A DNA stretch of 64,000 bases, taken from positions 868,001 to 932,000 of the forward strand of contig NZ_CP139873.1 of assembly GCF_034422975.1 (NCBI RefSeq), written 5' to 3'. Shown here in pieces: positions 20,268 to 29,368 of this stretch. A program made the position numbers and the translations under genes. The stretch comes from Idiomarina sp. PL1-037. Its GTDB lineage: Bacteria; Pseudomonadota; Gammaproteobacteria; Enterobacterales; Alteromonadaceae. Numbering within the stretch: the first letter of the stretch is position 1; each line of letters opens with the position of its first letter. A model generated the notes under the pieces. It did no database searches. It saw only the letters and a program-made list of their open reading frames with translations, and was not told the DNA's origin.

Positions 20268-23108
20268 ATGAAAAATATGACATTTCGCAAAAGCTTAACG
20301 GCAGCAGCAGTAGCTGCGTCTTTAGGTTTTCCTGCATTAGCGGTTGCGCAAGACGCGCAAAATGATGTGAGTGCAGAAGAGCAAGTAGAACGAATTCAAG
20401 TAACAGGTTCTCGTATCCGTCGTGCCGATATCGAAGGCGCTAACCCTGTTTCAGTTTTCACAAGCGCTGACTTGGAAAAAGTTGGTATCACAGACGTTGG
20501 TGACTTTATACAAAGAATGCCTGCGATGTCTGGTTCACCAATTGGTACCACAACCAACAACGGTGGTAGCGGTGCTGTTACGGTAAACCTTCGAGGTCTA
20601 GGTAGCGCTCGTACTCTAACGTTAGTCAACGGTCGTCGTACTGTTGACGGTGGTGACTTCCAGACAATTCCAGCTTCAATGATTGAACGTATTGAAGTAC
20701 TTAAAGACGGTGCTTCAGCTGTATATGGCGCAGATGCTGTTGCCGGCGTTGTTAACGTCATTACTAAGAAAAGCGTTCAGGGCGTTGAAGTCAACTTTAA
20801 TTATCGCACCTCTACAGAAACAGAAAATGACCGTGAACGTACTTTGAGTATCGTTACTGGCCGCGAGTTTGCTGACGGTGATTTCGTGTTTGGTGTGGAT
20901 ATCACTGAACAGTCTCCTGTTTATCAGGGCGACACAGATTTTAATATTTTTCAGAACCCGTATGCTGGCCTAGACGGATCTTCAGTTGCGCAAAATGGTC
21001 CTACAGCGACAGGTCCTAATGCTAACGCGATACTGCTAGGCTCTGGTTCTGTACCATGTGGTCAAGTAATCACCCCTTCTGGCAATTATATTTTGGAGGC
21101 ATGTCAAGATGGTGAGGGTAGCTATGAATCTTGGGATGGTGCTGGTTATGTTGCATCTCGTGATGACTTCCGCGAGTACGTAGGTTCAGGTCCTGGTAAC
21201 GATACATATAACTATGCACCAGTAAACTACATTCAAACGCCGTACACAAAAATTAACGTTTTCTCAAATGGCTCCTTTAAAGTTGCAGATGACGTTGAAG
21301 CGTACACTGAATTACGCGTTAATAAGCGTGAATCAGAGCAGATGTTAGCGTCAACGCCATATGACACAGCGTTTAATCCAGCGTTTTCTCCAAATATTGC
21401 TGTTTCTCCAGACAACTACTATAACCCATTTGACGAAGATGTGACTCGTGTTCGCCGTCGTGTTTTAGAAGTTGACCGTGGCTTTACTCAGGATGTTCTG
21501 CAGGGACAAGCGGTACTAGGTCTCCGGGGCTATTTGACAGATACTTGGAGCTTTGACGTAAACTATAACTATGGTTATAGAACGCGTACCGATATTGACA
21601 CTGGTCAGTTTGTTGGCTCGCGTCTTGAAAAAGCTTTAGGCCCATCGTTTGAAGATGCTGATGGAAATATCGTTTGTGGTACTCCAGGAAGCGTTGTTGA
21701 TGGCTGTGTACCAATGAACTTATTCGGCGGTAATGGCTCAATTACCCCAGATATGCTTGATTATGTTGGTGTAACGTTGTCAGACCACTATAGAAGCCAG
21801 CTAGATACCTTTAATGCGTCAGTCTCTGGTGACTTATTTGAATTACCTGCAGGTTGGGCCGGTGCAGCATTCGGTTACGAATATCGTCGGAACTGGTACT
21901 CATATTCACCAGACTCAGGTAAGGCACAAGGTACAGTAACTGGTAATACAGGTGGCGGAACCGAGGGTAGTATTGTTGTTAACTCATTATTCGGTGAGGT
22001 TGCTTTACCGCTACTATCGGGTGCACCTTTAGCTGAAATTTTAGAAGCTGATGTTGGCTTCCGCTACGATGACTTTAGTACCTTCGGTAGTGAAACAACT
22101 TTCCAGGCAGGTCTTCGCTGGCAGCCAGTTGACGGTTTGTTAGTACGTGGTACTTACGGTGAAGTGTTCCGTGCACCGACTATCAGTGACTTATACAGCC
22201 CACAAGTTGATAGTTTCCCTTCAGGATCTGATCCTTGTCGTGCAACTAACTGGGGTGAGTTGAGCGGTGATCAGCAAGCTAACTGTGTAGCCCAAGGCGT
22301 GCCTCAAGGTGGTCATGGTAATGACGACTCTCAGTTGCGCGCTAAAGTTGGTGGTAATGAAGAATTGCAACCCGAAAGCGGTGACACAACTACTATCGGT
22401 TTAGCATGGTCCCCTGAATTTGCTGACGGCTTTAATGTTACTTTAGACTGGTACAAAATCGACATTGAAAACGTTATCGATTCAGTTTCAGCGCAAAATA
22501 CACTAAACGGTTGTGTTAATGGTGTTCAATACTTATGTGACCTAGTTACTCGCCGAGACAACGGCACACTTCAGCAGGTTGTTGCTCTGCCACAGAACTT
22601 AACTTCTCGCGTAGCGGAAGGTATAGATGCGGAATTTGAATACAATTTTTCAACAGAAATTGGTGAGTTCCGTGCATTCTTAGGCTGGACTCATGTGTTG
22701 AAACGTGAAAACACTGTTGTTAACGAGTTTGGTAACTTAGAGACTGTTGATTTGGCCGGTACTTATGACCAACAATATACGACTTCGACTTATGCTGAAG
22801 ACAAAGCTAACTTTACGTTAGACTGGTTCTGGGAAGATATTACAGTTTCGTATGCTGCCGAATACATCGGTGGACTGGACTATGAGTTCCTTTACGTACC
22901 TCAACCGTCTACAGTTGACTCTCAGATGTATCATGATTTGTCAGTAGCTTATGATAGTGAGTGGGGAACTCGCTTCTCTATCGGTCTTACTAATATCACT
23001 GATGAAGAACCTCCATACATTGATGGTGCTTTGAACGGTTCAACCGATCCGTCAACCTATCGTGTTCTTGGACGCGGTGCCTTCTTCCGTGTAAGCCACA
23101 CTTTCTAA
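20268..23108 (+). CDS. TonB-dependent receptor 2
   Basis: 946 aa. Signal peptide at residues 1-27 (ending LAVAQ), then the same entry motif as receptor 1 (VERIQVTGSRIRR). The plug at about 50-165 contains YGADAVAGVVNVITKK; the barrel contains GLLVRGTYGEVFRAPTISDL and ends FRVSHTF with terminal Phe. Barrel loops carry several Cys pairs and are rich in Asp/Gly. It is clearly a paralogue of receptor 1, with divergent extracellular loops, so the substrates probably differ. It has its own promoter-like leader and terminator. Confidence 0.92.
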   Translation: MKNMTFRKSLTAAAVAASLGFPALAVAQDAQNDVSAEEQVERIQVTGSRIRRADIEGANPVSVFTSADLEKVGITDVGDFIQRMPAMSGSPIGTTTNNGGSGAVTVNLRGLGSARTLTLVNGRRTVDGGDFQTIPASMIERIEVLKDGASAVYGADAVAGVVNVITKKSVQGVEVNFNYRTSTETENDRERTLSIVTGREFADGDFVFGVDITEQSPVYQGDTDFNIFQNPYAGLDGSSVAQNGPTATGPNANAILLGSGSVPCGQVITPSGNYILEACQDGEGSYESWDGAGYVASRDDFREYVGSGPGNDTYNYAPVNYIQTPYTKINVFSNGSFKVADDVEAYTELRVNKRESEQMLASTPYDTAFNPAFSPNIAVSPDNYYNPFDEDVTRVRRRVLEVDRGFTQDVLQGQAVLGLRGYLTDTWSFDVNYNYGYRTRTDIDTGQFVGSRLEKALGPSFEDADGNIVCGTPGSVVDGCVPMNLFGGNGSITPDMLDYVGVTLSDHYRSQLDTFNASVSGDLFELPAGWAGAAFGYEYRRNWYSYSPDSGKAQGTVTGNTGGGTEGSIVVNSLFGEVALPLLSGAPLAEILEADVGFRYDDFSTFGSETTFQAGLRWQPVDGLLVRGTYGEVFRAPTISDLYSPQVDSFPSGSDPCRATNWGELSGDQQANCVAQGVPQGGHGNDDSQLRAKVGGNEELQPESGDTTTIGLAWSPEFADGFNVTLDWYKIDIENVIDSVSAQNTLNGCVNGVQYLCDLVTRRDNGTLQQVVALPQNLTSRVAEGIDAEFEYNFSTEIGEFRAFLGWTHVLKRENTVVNEFGNLETVDLAGTYDQQYTTSTYAEDKANFTLDWFWEDITVSYAAEYIGGLDYEFLYVPQPSTVDSQMYHDLSVAYDSEWGTRFSIGLTNITDEEPPYIDGALNGSTDPSTYRVLGRGAFFRVSHTF

Positions 23109-23127
23109 GTTGATTGTTTTGTGAAAC

Positions 23128-23153
23128 AAAGCCCAGCACTAGCTGGGCTTTTT
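23128..23153 (+). terminator. Intrinsic terminator after receptor 2
   Basis: AAAGCCCAGC (23128-23137), loop ACTA, GCTGGGCTTT and further T: a 10-bp stem. Confidence 0.92.
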
Positions 23154-23697
23154 GTTTTAGTTTTGCAAGGAAAACCGGACACTGGCTTTAATTTGGCTCC
23201 AAACATGCTGTTTGCGAGGCAGTGGACACGAAAGACGATCGATAAACACCTGGTAACTGCCTAATACGGTTTATCGGAGGCGCTGTAAGCCAGCAGCGAT
23301 AAGGGCTCGATGCTAGCGTTCAGGAAAGCGCGTAAGCTAGTATGGTCAGTCGGCATTAAAATTCAATAAAGTTATTCCTGAGAATTTTTTTGCTACACTT
23401 AAAAACCCGGTTACCCGGGAGCAGACATGTTCAAGCTCCTACGAGTCGATGGCAGCTCTATTTGATTTTATCGAGTTTTTTACAATGCCAAAAAGCGTCA
23501 TTCCCTTACAAGCGGCGTATCGCCAGCTAACTTTGAAAATCTACACACTGTCTAGCTAAAGCTTGGAAGTCCTAACACCTTAATAAGAAGTTTAATTTAA
23601 CATTATATTGACATTTACCTTTCTTGCGTAGAAAATCTTTGAAGGGTAAGTAATTACCCTGGAACAAATTATTATAATAATATTCAGGGAGACTAGA
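23154..23697 (+). other. Long intergenic region before receptor 3
   Basis: 544 bases with no convincing protein gene. Seen here: CGATAAAC (23241-23248) pairing with GTTTATCG (23270-23277); a GC-rich palindrome around CCCGG...CCCGG near 23406-23419; a possible 36-codon frame from the ATG near 23448 (MAALFDFIEF...) without a good ribosome-binding site; TTGACA near 23610; AGGGTAA-GTAA-TTACCCT hairpin at 23643-23660; and TATAAT (23673-23678) before the TTCAGGGAG ribosome-binding site. It may be a long leader or hold remnants of a lost element. Confidence 0.4.
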
Positions 23698-26649
23698 ATG
23701 GCAAACCAGTCAATTTTAGCGAAAACCATTAGACAAGCACTAATGGTTAGCGTTGGTTCTGCTCTTATTGTCGGAAGCCCAATGGCTTTGGCGCAAGAAA
23801 CAGAACAAGAGCAAAATCAAGAAGCTGAGCAACAAGACGTGGAACGTTTGCAGGTCGTCGGTTCGAGAATTCGTTCAGACGGTTTGGAAAGTGCAACTCC
23901 AATTGACGTTATCAGTGCAGATATAGCCGCTGACCAAGGTCTAGATACCTTAGGTGACCTATTAAGAACGGCAACTGTTGCAAGTGGTTCTAACCAGCTT
24001 ACTGCAGCAATGAGTGTGGGCAACGTAACAGAAGGCGGTGCAGGTAACGAGTCAATCTCGATGCGTGGCTTAGGTGCTAACCGTACACTGGTTCTGTTAA
24101 ACGGTCGTCGTGCTGGCCCTGCGGGTACTCGTGGTCAGGTACAAGCGTTTGACTTGAACTCACTACCGGTGTCGGCAATTGAGCGTGTTGAAATCTTAAA
24201 AGACGGTGCATCATCTCTGTATGGCTCAGATGCTGTGGCTGGTGTTATTAATATAATTACTAAAAAAGGTGACGATTCCAGCGTCAACGTTAATATTAAC
24301 CAACCTACAGAAAGCGGCGGTGAAAATTATCGCCTGAATGGTACTTTTGGGCGTTCATTTGATAAAGGCTCATTCCGTGTTGTTGCTGACTATGGTCTAC
24401 AACAGGAACTAGCACGCGGCGATCGTGAACACTTTGATTGCGGACAGCGTTATTACTTCGATCCGGAAAGTGGTGAGCGCGCGGACCCTATCGATCCGCG
24501 GACAGGTGATTATCATTGTAATGACACGCCTTATGGTATGTGGGTGTGGGATTACGGTGCAGAGAACTACTTAGGTCAAATCGTTTCTTATGATTATGAT
24601 GGCGAACACGCTGCCGCAGGTCGTGAAACTTTTGACCCACAAAACCCAGGTGATATCGGTGTCCCTGAAGGTTGGTATCCAGTTAATTACGACAAAGAGT
24701 CAGATGGCTGGTTAGACGCCTCACACCCTTTCCAGGATGCTGAAACAATGTATCCGGAAACTGAAACTTGGTCTTTATACTTACAGGGTGATTACGACAT
24801 TACTGATACTGCATCTATGTATGGGGAGTTTTTGCATAGTCGCCGTGAAACGATCATCAACACATACCGCCAATTCTGGGAACCCTTCATTCCGGCATGG
24901 GCAGGAATTGTGCCTGGTTGGGAAGGGAACATTGCGTTGGATCCTACAGCAGTAACGGATCACTCTGGTAATGTCACAGACATCGAATACACCCGTGGGG
25001 TTATTGGTGTTGAGGGTAGCTTGGGCTTCTGGAACTGGGATGTATCATTCCAGCGCAGTTTGAATAGCGGCACCTACAAAACTAAGCTCATCTACCAAGA
25101 CGCATTAGAAATGGCAGCTGGAGCTATTACTGGTGGTCCTTGTGAAGGTGAAGTGTCCCCTATTTCTGGTCGCCCGTGTTACGAAGTTCCGTTTTTCGAT
25201 CCTGAATATGTCAGAGGTAATTTCGATCAAGGTACTCGAGATTTCTTGTTTGGTACTGAGATGGGTAAAACTACTTACAAACAAGACACTTTAGATGCCT
25301 ATATTACTGGTGACTTATTCGATTGGTCAGCGGGTACTGTTGCAACAGCAGTTGGCTTGAGCTATCAAACTGATGAAATCATTGATACTCCGGGAGAAAC
25401 GACTTTAGCAAGTAACTCTTGGGGCATGTCCAGTTCAGGTATTACTGCTGGTCGTTCAACGACCAAGGCAGTATACGGCGAAATTCAAGTTCCATTATTG
25501 CGTGATCTGCCGTTTGTTGAATCTCTAACAACTACCGGGTCAGCACGCTGGACTGATGTGAACACTTATGGGAATGATACAACTTACAAGCTGAGCTTAA
25601 ACTGGGTTATTGGTGAGGGCTTCCGAGCTCGTGCGTCACGTGGTACGTCGTTCCGTTCACCAGCCTTATATGAACTGTATTTAGGTGACCAGTCGGCGTT
25701 CTTTGATCAGCGTAGCGATCCGTGCTGGAATTGGGCGTTAGCTGAAGAGCAGGGAACGATTAACCCAACGGTGCTTGAGAACTGTCAAGCTGATGGGATC
25801 CCAGGAGATTATGCTCAAGACTTTGGTTCTGGAACATCGTACACTGGTGGCGGGGCTGGTAAACTGGAAGCTGAAACTTCAGTATCTGAAGGATTTGGTT
25901 TGGTATGGTCTAGCAGTGATAATTCAATTGCTACATCAGTAGACTATTATCAAATAGAAATTAACGGCCAAGTAGATGATGTTACGGGGGTTGATATTCT
26001 TAACCTATGTTATTCATCTGAAAACTTCGAGAACGAACCGTTTTGTGACATGTTTGATCGTAATGATGGATCTGAGACAGGTAACTGGGGTATCGACGCT
26101 GTTTACGGTGGTTATGTAAACGTTGCGCGTCAATATGTTCGCGGAGTTGATCTTGTTGCAAGTTATAATGACCAGACTCCAATTGGTGAATTACGTGTCC
26201 ATTTAGATCACACGATTCAACTAGAGCGCTCATATAAGCAGTTCCCTGATAGTGAAGAGTTACAATATGTCGGTCGTTTAGGTAATCCTAAGCACTCAGG
26301 TACTTTAACAACTACCTTAAGCCGAGATGACTGGGACTTTAACTGGGCTATGCGTTATTACGATTCAGTTTCAAATTACCATTTGTATACTCGTGGTAAC
26401 TTAACAACTTATCGTGGTGAAGATGTCGAATTTGTGGCTGATGCACCGTCTACTTTCTACCACACATTCTCTGCTGGCCGTCAGTTTGATAGCGGTTTGA
26501 ATGTGTTATTAGGCGTTGCGAATGCCTTTGACAAGACACCTCCTATGGGAAGTCCTGCTGCGTCAACTGTTACTGGAAACGCAATGCTCTATTCACAGTA
26601 TGACCAATTAGGTCGACGTATATTCTTAAATGTGGGTTATGACTTTTAA
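23698..26649 (+). CDS. TonB-dependent receptor 3
   Basis: 983 aa, the largest of the three. Signal peptide at about 1-32 (ending MALAQ), an acidic Glu/Gln-rich linker, then VERLQVVGSRIRSDGLESATP. The plug at about 55-180 contains YGSDAVAGVINIITKK; the barrel ends FLNVGYDF. The motif GFRARASRGTSFRSPALYEL matches the conserved mid-barrel region of the other receptors. It is followed by a terminator and then a secreted S9 peptidase 72 bases away, suggesting a link to extracellular protein or peptide use. The substrate is not determined. Confidence 0.92.
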   Translation: MANQSILAKTIRQALMVSVGSALIVGSPMALAQETEQEQNQEAEQQDVERLQVVGSRIRSDGLESATPIDVISADIAADQGLDTLGDLLRTATVASGSNQLTAAMSVGNVTEGGAGNESISMRGLGANRTLVLLNGRRAGPAGTRGQVQAFDLNSLPVSAIERVEILKDGASSLYGSDAVAGVINIITKKGDDSSVNVNINQPTESGGENYRLNGTFGRSFDKGSFRVVADYGLQQELARGDREHFDCGQRYYFDPESGERADPIDPRTGDYHCNDTPYGMWVWDYGAENYLGQIVSYDYDGEHAAAGRETFDPQNPGDIGVPEGWYPVNYDKESDGWLDASHPFQDAETMYPETETWSLYLQGDYDITDTASMYGEFLHSRRETIINTYRQFWEPFIPAWAGIVPGWEGNIALDPTAVTDHSGNVTDIEYTRGVIGVEGSLGFWNWDVSFQRSLNSGTYKTKLIYQDALEMAAGAITGGPCEGEVSPISGRPCYEVPFFDPEYVRGNFDQGTRDFLFGTEMGKTTYKQDTLDAYITGDLFDWSAGTVATAVGLSYQTDEIIDTPGETTLASNSWGMSSSGITAGRSTTKAVYGEIQVPLLRDLPFVESLTTTGSARWTDVNTYGNDTTYKLSLNWVIGEGFRARASRGTSFRSPALYELYLGDQSAFFDQRSDPCWNWALAEEQGTINPTVLENCQADGIPGDYAQDFGSGTSYTGGGAGKLEAETSVSEGFGLVWSSSDNSIATSVDYYQIEINGQVDDVTGVDILNLCYSSENFENEPFCDMFDRNDGSETGNWGIDAVYGGYVNVARQYVRGVDLVASYNDQTPIGELRVHLDHTIQLERSYKQFPDSEELQYVGRLGNPKHSGTLTTTLSRDDWDFNWAMRYYDSVSNYHLYTRGNLTTYRGEDVEFVADAPSTFYHTFSAGRQFDSGLNVLLGVANAFDKTPPMGSPAASTVTGNAMLYSQYDQLGRRIFLNVGYDF

Positions 26650-26675
26650 GAGTTAACGAAAGCCTTAAGCTATTG

Positions 26676-26698
26676 AAGCCCCCTTTTGGGGGCTTTTT
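26676..26698 (+). terminator. Intrinsic terminator after receptor 3
   Basis: AAGCCCCC (26676-26683), loop TTTT, GGGGGCTT and T-run. It is GC-rich and only 23 bases before the start of the peptidase gene. Confidence 0.92.
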
Positions 26699-26721
26699 GT
26701 TAATGAAGAGATGAGTTAATA

Positions 26722-28668
26722 ATGAAAAAGTTAATTGCCTTAATTTTTGTTGTTACGTTTACTGTTCAAGCTGAGTCAGTAAAGGAAAGTGTTCTTGACA
26801 ATTATGCAAAGCATGCTCAGTTTATGAATATAAAGATATCACCGTCTGGTAAGTTCCTGGCGGCAACAAGCCGTAATAAAGACGGTCAAGTTGTACTGAC
26901 AGTTTTGGATATTGAAAATAGAGAAGTTTTATCTATTACAAAGGGCCAAACTCAGTCAATTTCATCATTCAACTGGGTGAATGATGAACGTATTCTTATG
27001 ACAATGGCGCGGGAAGTCGGATCTTTGGAGGCACCCATTCCTACGGGGGAAGTTTTCGCTATGGATGCAGATGGCGGAAATCAAAAAATACTGACTGGTT
27101 GGCGCTCCGACGGACTTAAGCGTTATGCTCAAATTATAGACTTGCTCCCCGAAGAGCCAGATCAGGTTATGATTTATGGTATTGCTAAAAATTCTAGCGA
27201 GCCATTTATTGATCTCTTTAGGCTCAAAGTTGACAGCGGACGAACACGTCCGGCTGGTCGTATTCCGTTGCGCTGGTATCCAAGCACAAACGTTCAAGTG
27301 TTACTTGACGATGAAGGTGTATCCAGATTAGCTCTTGGTGTTGACCCAGAGGCACGTAATGAAAGTGTCATTATGGTTCGTGACGGCGCTAATGAGGATT
27401 GGAGAGAAGTTGCTCGCTATAAGGCTGAAGGGGGAAGCTTTAATCCTATTAACGTAACTCCAAACGGTAAGAAAGTTGTTGGTTTAAGTGATACTGAGAC
27501 AGATACAAAAGCCTTAGCGACTATGGACTTGAAATTTGGTGAAGTCGACGTTATTGCGGAGCATCCTGCGACTGACCTTATGCCGATAATGAGCCTCAAG
27601 AATGGCAGAAGTAATGAGCTAGTGGGTGGTGCATACGAATATGATGGTATTGAAGTGGTTTTGTTTGAAGGCGTTGAAGACAGAAACTTTCAAAATGTTA
27701 TTCAATCACTGAGTAAGGCATTTCCAAATACTAGTGTAGCAGTTAATTCCGCTACCACTGATAACTCTATAATGGTTTTAACGGTGAGCTCGGCGAATCA
27801 CCCTACAGAGTTTTATCTTTTTGACGCTGAGCAAAAAGCGCTATCGTTAATTACTCAGTCAAAACCTTGGCTCGATAAAGCCGAAATTCCGCAAACTCAA
27901 ATCATCAGTTATAAGAGCCGCGATGGGTTGACAATAAAAGCATTGTTAACCCTACCTAAGAATAAAGGAGCCAAAGATTTACCGCTAATCCTTTTGCCTC
28001 ATGGGGGGCCTCATGGCATTCGAGATAGTTTAACGGGTATGGATGCGGATGCTAAAGTTTTAGCAGAGCACGGATATGCAGTGTTACAACCTAATTTCAG
28101 AGGTTCGGGTGGCTACGGCCAGGAGTTTCTGAAAGCCGGCTATAAACACTGGGGCACGACCATGATTAATGATATGACCGACGGTGTTATGCATTTGGTT
28201 GATAAAGGTATTGCAGACAAAAGTCGTATGTGTGTTTATGGAGCCTCATATGGTGGTTATGCAGCGTTAATGGCGGTTATTCGTGAGCCTGACCTATACA
28301 AGTGTACAGTAGGTTTTGTTGGCGTTTATGATTTGAACCTAATGTTTGAACAAGGGGATATTTCTGAAGCCGATGCTGGTCAAAATTATTTAAGCATGGT
28401 ACTTCCAGTAGAAAAGGAAGAAAGAGAGATGCAGTCTCCGCTGCATCAACTCGACAAGTTGAAGGTTCCGGTGTTTATAATTCATGGAGGAAAAGATGTT
28501 CGCGTTCCTATTGAACATGCACATAGGCTACGGAAGGCGCTGGACGAAAAAGATCACCCATACGAGTGGCTCGTAAAAGAAAAAGAAGCACATGGGTTTT
28601 ATAAACCCGAAAATAATATTGAACGATGGAAAAAAATGTTGAATTTTTTTGATAAATACTTGCATTAG
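26722..28668 (+). CDS. Secreted S9 family peptidase (prolyl oligopeptidase type)
   Basis: 648 aa. A signal peptide (residues 1-17, LIFVVTFTVQAES) sends it to the periplasm or outside. The N-terminal half is a beta-propeller-like region that limits access to peptides. The C-terminal alpha/beta hydrolase has the oxyanion-hole HGGPHG segment and the triad Ser509 (GASYGGY), Asp592 (GGKDVRVP) and His624 (KEAHGF). This is the S9C/acylaminoacyl-peptidase type that cleaves short peptides. The position after three TonB receptors fits peptide scavenging. The start was chosen by the signal peptide and the GAAGAGATGAG stretch upstream. Confidence 0.93.
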   Translation: MKKLIALIFVVTFTVQAESVKESVLDNYAKHAQFMNIKISPSGKFLAATSRNKDGQVVLTVLDIENREVLSITKGQTQSISSFNWVNDERILMTMAREVGSLEAPIPTGEVFAMDADGGNQKILTGWRSDGLKRYAQIIDLLPEEPDQVMIYGIAKNSSEPFIDLFRLKVDSGRTRPAGRIPLRWYPSTNVQVLLDDEGVSRLALGVDPEARNESVIMVRDGANEDWREVARYKAEGGSFNPINVTPNGKKVVGLSDTETDTKALATMDLKFGEVDVIAEHPATDLMPIMSLKNGRSNELVGGAYEYDGIEVVLFEGVEDRNFQNVIQSLSKAFPNTSVAVNSATTDNSIMVLTVSSANHPTEFYLFDAEQKALSLITQSKPWLDKAEIPQTQIISYKSRDGLTIKALLTLPKNKGAKDLPLILLPHGGPHGIRDSLTGMDADAKVLAEHGYAVLQPNFRGSGGYGQEFLKAGYKHWGTTMINDMTDGVMHLVDKGIADKSRMCVYGASYGGYAALMAVIREPDLYKCTVGFVGVYDLNLMFEQGDISEADAGQNYLSMVLPVEKEEREMQSPLHQLDKLKVPVFIIHGGKDVRVPIEHAHRLRKALDEKDHPYEWLVKEKEAHGFYKPENNIERWKKMLNFFDKYLH

Positions 28669-28688
28669 CAGCGCGAGTTTTTTCAAAA

Positions 28689-28725
28689 GGAAATCCTAGC
28701 TCAGAGTCTTCGAGATAGGATTTCC
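28689..28725 (+). other. Inverted repeat downstream of the peptidase gene
   Basis: GGAAATCCTA (28689-28698) and TAGGATTTCC (28716-28725) form a 10-bp stem with a 17-base loop. No T-run follows, so its role as terminator is doubtful. It abuts the sigma-28 promoter at 28728. Confidence 0.5.
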
Positions 28726-28727
28726 CC

Positions 28728-28754
28728 TAAACCTTCCCCCAAACCAGCCGATAA
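28728..28754 (+). promoter_or_regulatory. Sigma-28 (FliA) promoter of the flgO-like pair
   Basis: TAAA (28728-28731), exactly 15 bases, then GCCGATAA (28747-28754): a perfect match to the FliA consensus. The spacer word CCCCCAAACC is also present in the flagellin promoter at 60303. Confidence 0.9.
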
Positions 28755-28787
28755 CAACACATAAGCTCTATCATTAAAGGTCAGGCT

Positions 28788-29354
28788 ATGTTTTATCGGG
28801 TGCTCATTCTTTGTTTCTCACTACCATTTTTCTTGTTGTCAGGCTCAGCAGCGGCGCATGCTAATAACCCCCACGAAGCTATCGGCGACGACTTAGCGGA
28901 GCAGCTCGCGAGTCAGCTTTCGCACGACAATCGGTCTCACTATGGGTCTAATATTGGGGTAACTCGCTGGGTGCTGGCAGAAACGCTTGAGCAGCCGCAA
29001 GCGGGTGACTCGTTAAACGAACTAAGTCATCAGTTGAGTGAGAGCATCTATGCGCATCTTAAAGAGCGTAATTTAAGCCTGGTTGAATTTCGTGCTCAAT
29101 CTTACATCTCTGTCGCAGAAGAGGGAGCTACGCTGCTTTCCCGAAACGTAGATGAGCTTGAACAACATCCTGAAATTGACTGGGTTCTGGTGGGAACTCT
29201 GTCTCGTAAGGATGCCGGAACCATGGTTAATTTGCGTATTGTCGACCGTCGTAATCAAGAAGTGTTAGCCGCGGCTAACCGCTATGTTCCTAAGCATTTG
29301 TATTGGCCAAATAAACAAACTGAGCTAGTTAACGGTCGTTTACAGCGTCATTAA
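28788..29354 (+). CDS. FlgO-like flagellar outer-membrane-associated protein 1
   Basis: 188 aa with a cleavable signal peptide (about 1-25, ending AAAHA) and no lipobox. The core resembles the FlgO domain: a helical segment (DDLAEQLASQLSHD), GVTRWV strand, LSHQLSESIYAHLKERNLSLVEF and HPEIDWVLVGTLSR...VNLRIVD. Vibrio FlgO is needed for stable polar flagellation. It forms a pair with the next gene (14-base gap), and a perfect FliA promoter precedes both, which independently supports a flagellar role. It lies 14 kb from flgP/flgT. Confidence 0.78.
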   Translation: MFYRVLILCFSLPFFLLSGSAAAHANNPHEAIGDDLAEQLASQLSHDNRSHYGSNIGVTRWVLAETLEQPQAGDSLNELSHQLSESIYAHLKERNLSLVEFRAQSYISVAEEGATLLSRNVDELEQHPEIDWVLVGTLSRKDAGTMVNLRIVDRRNQEVLAAANRYVPKHLYWPNKQTELVNGRLQRH

Positions 29355-29368
29355 AAAGAGGCACAGCC

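Noticed and set aside
23160..23230. GGACACTGG / CAGTGGACAC words suggesting an insertion-sequence end
   Set aside because: No transposase frame, no matching second end and no target duplication seen; left as unexplained sequence.
23448..23560. Possible 36-codon peptide before receptor 3
   Set aside because: No clear ribosome-binding site and no recognisable motif; recorded only within the intergenic entry.
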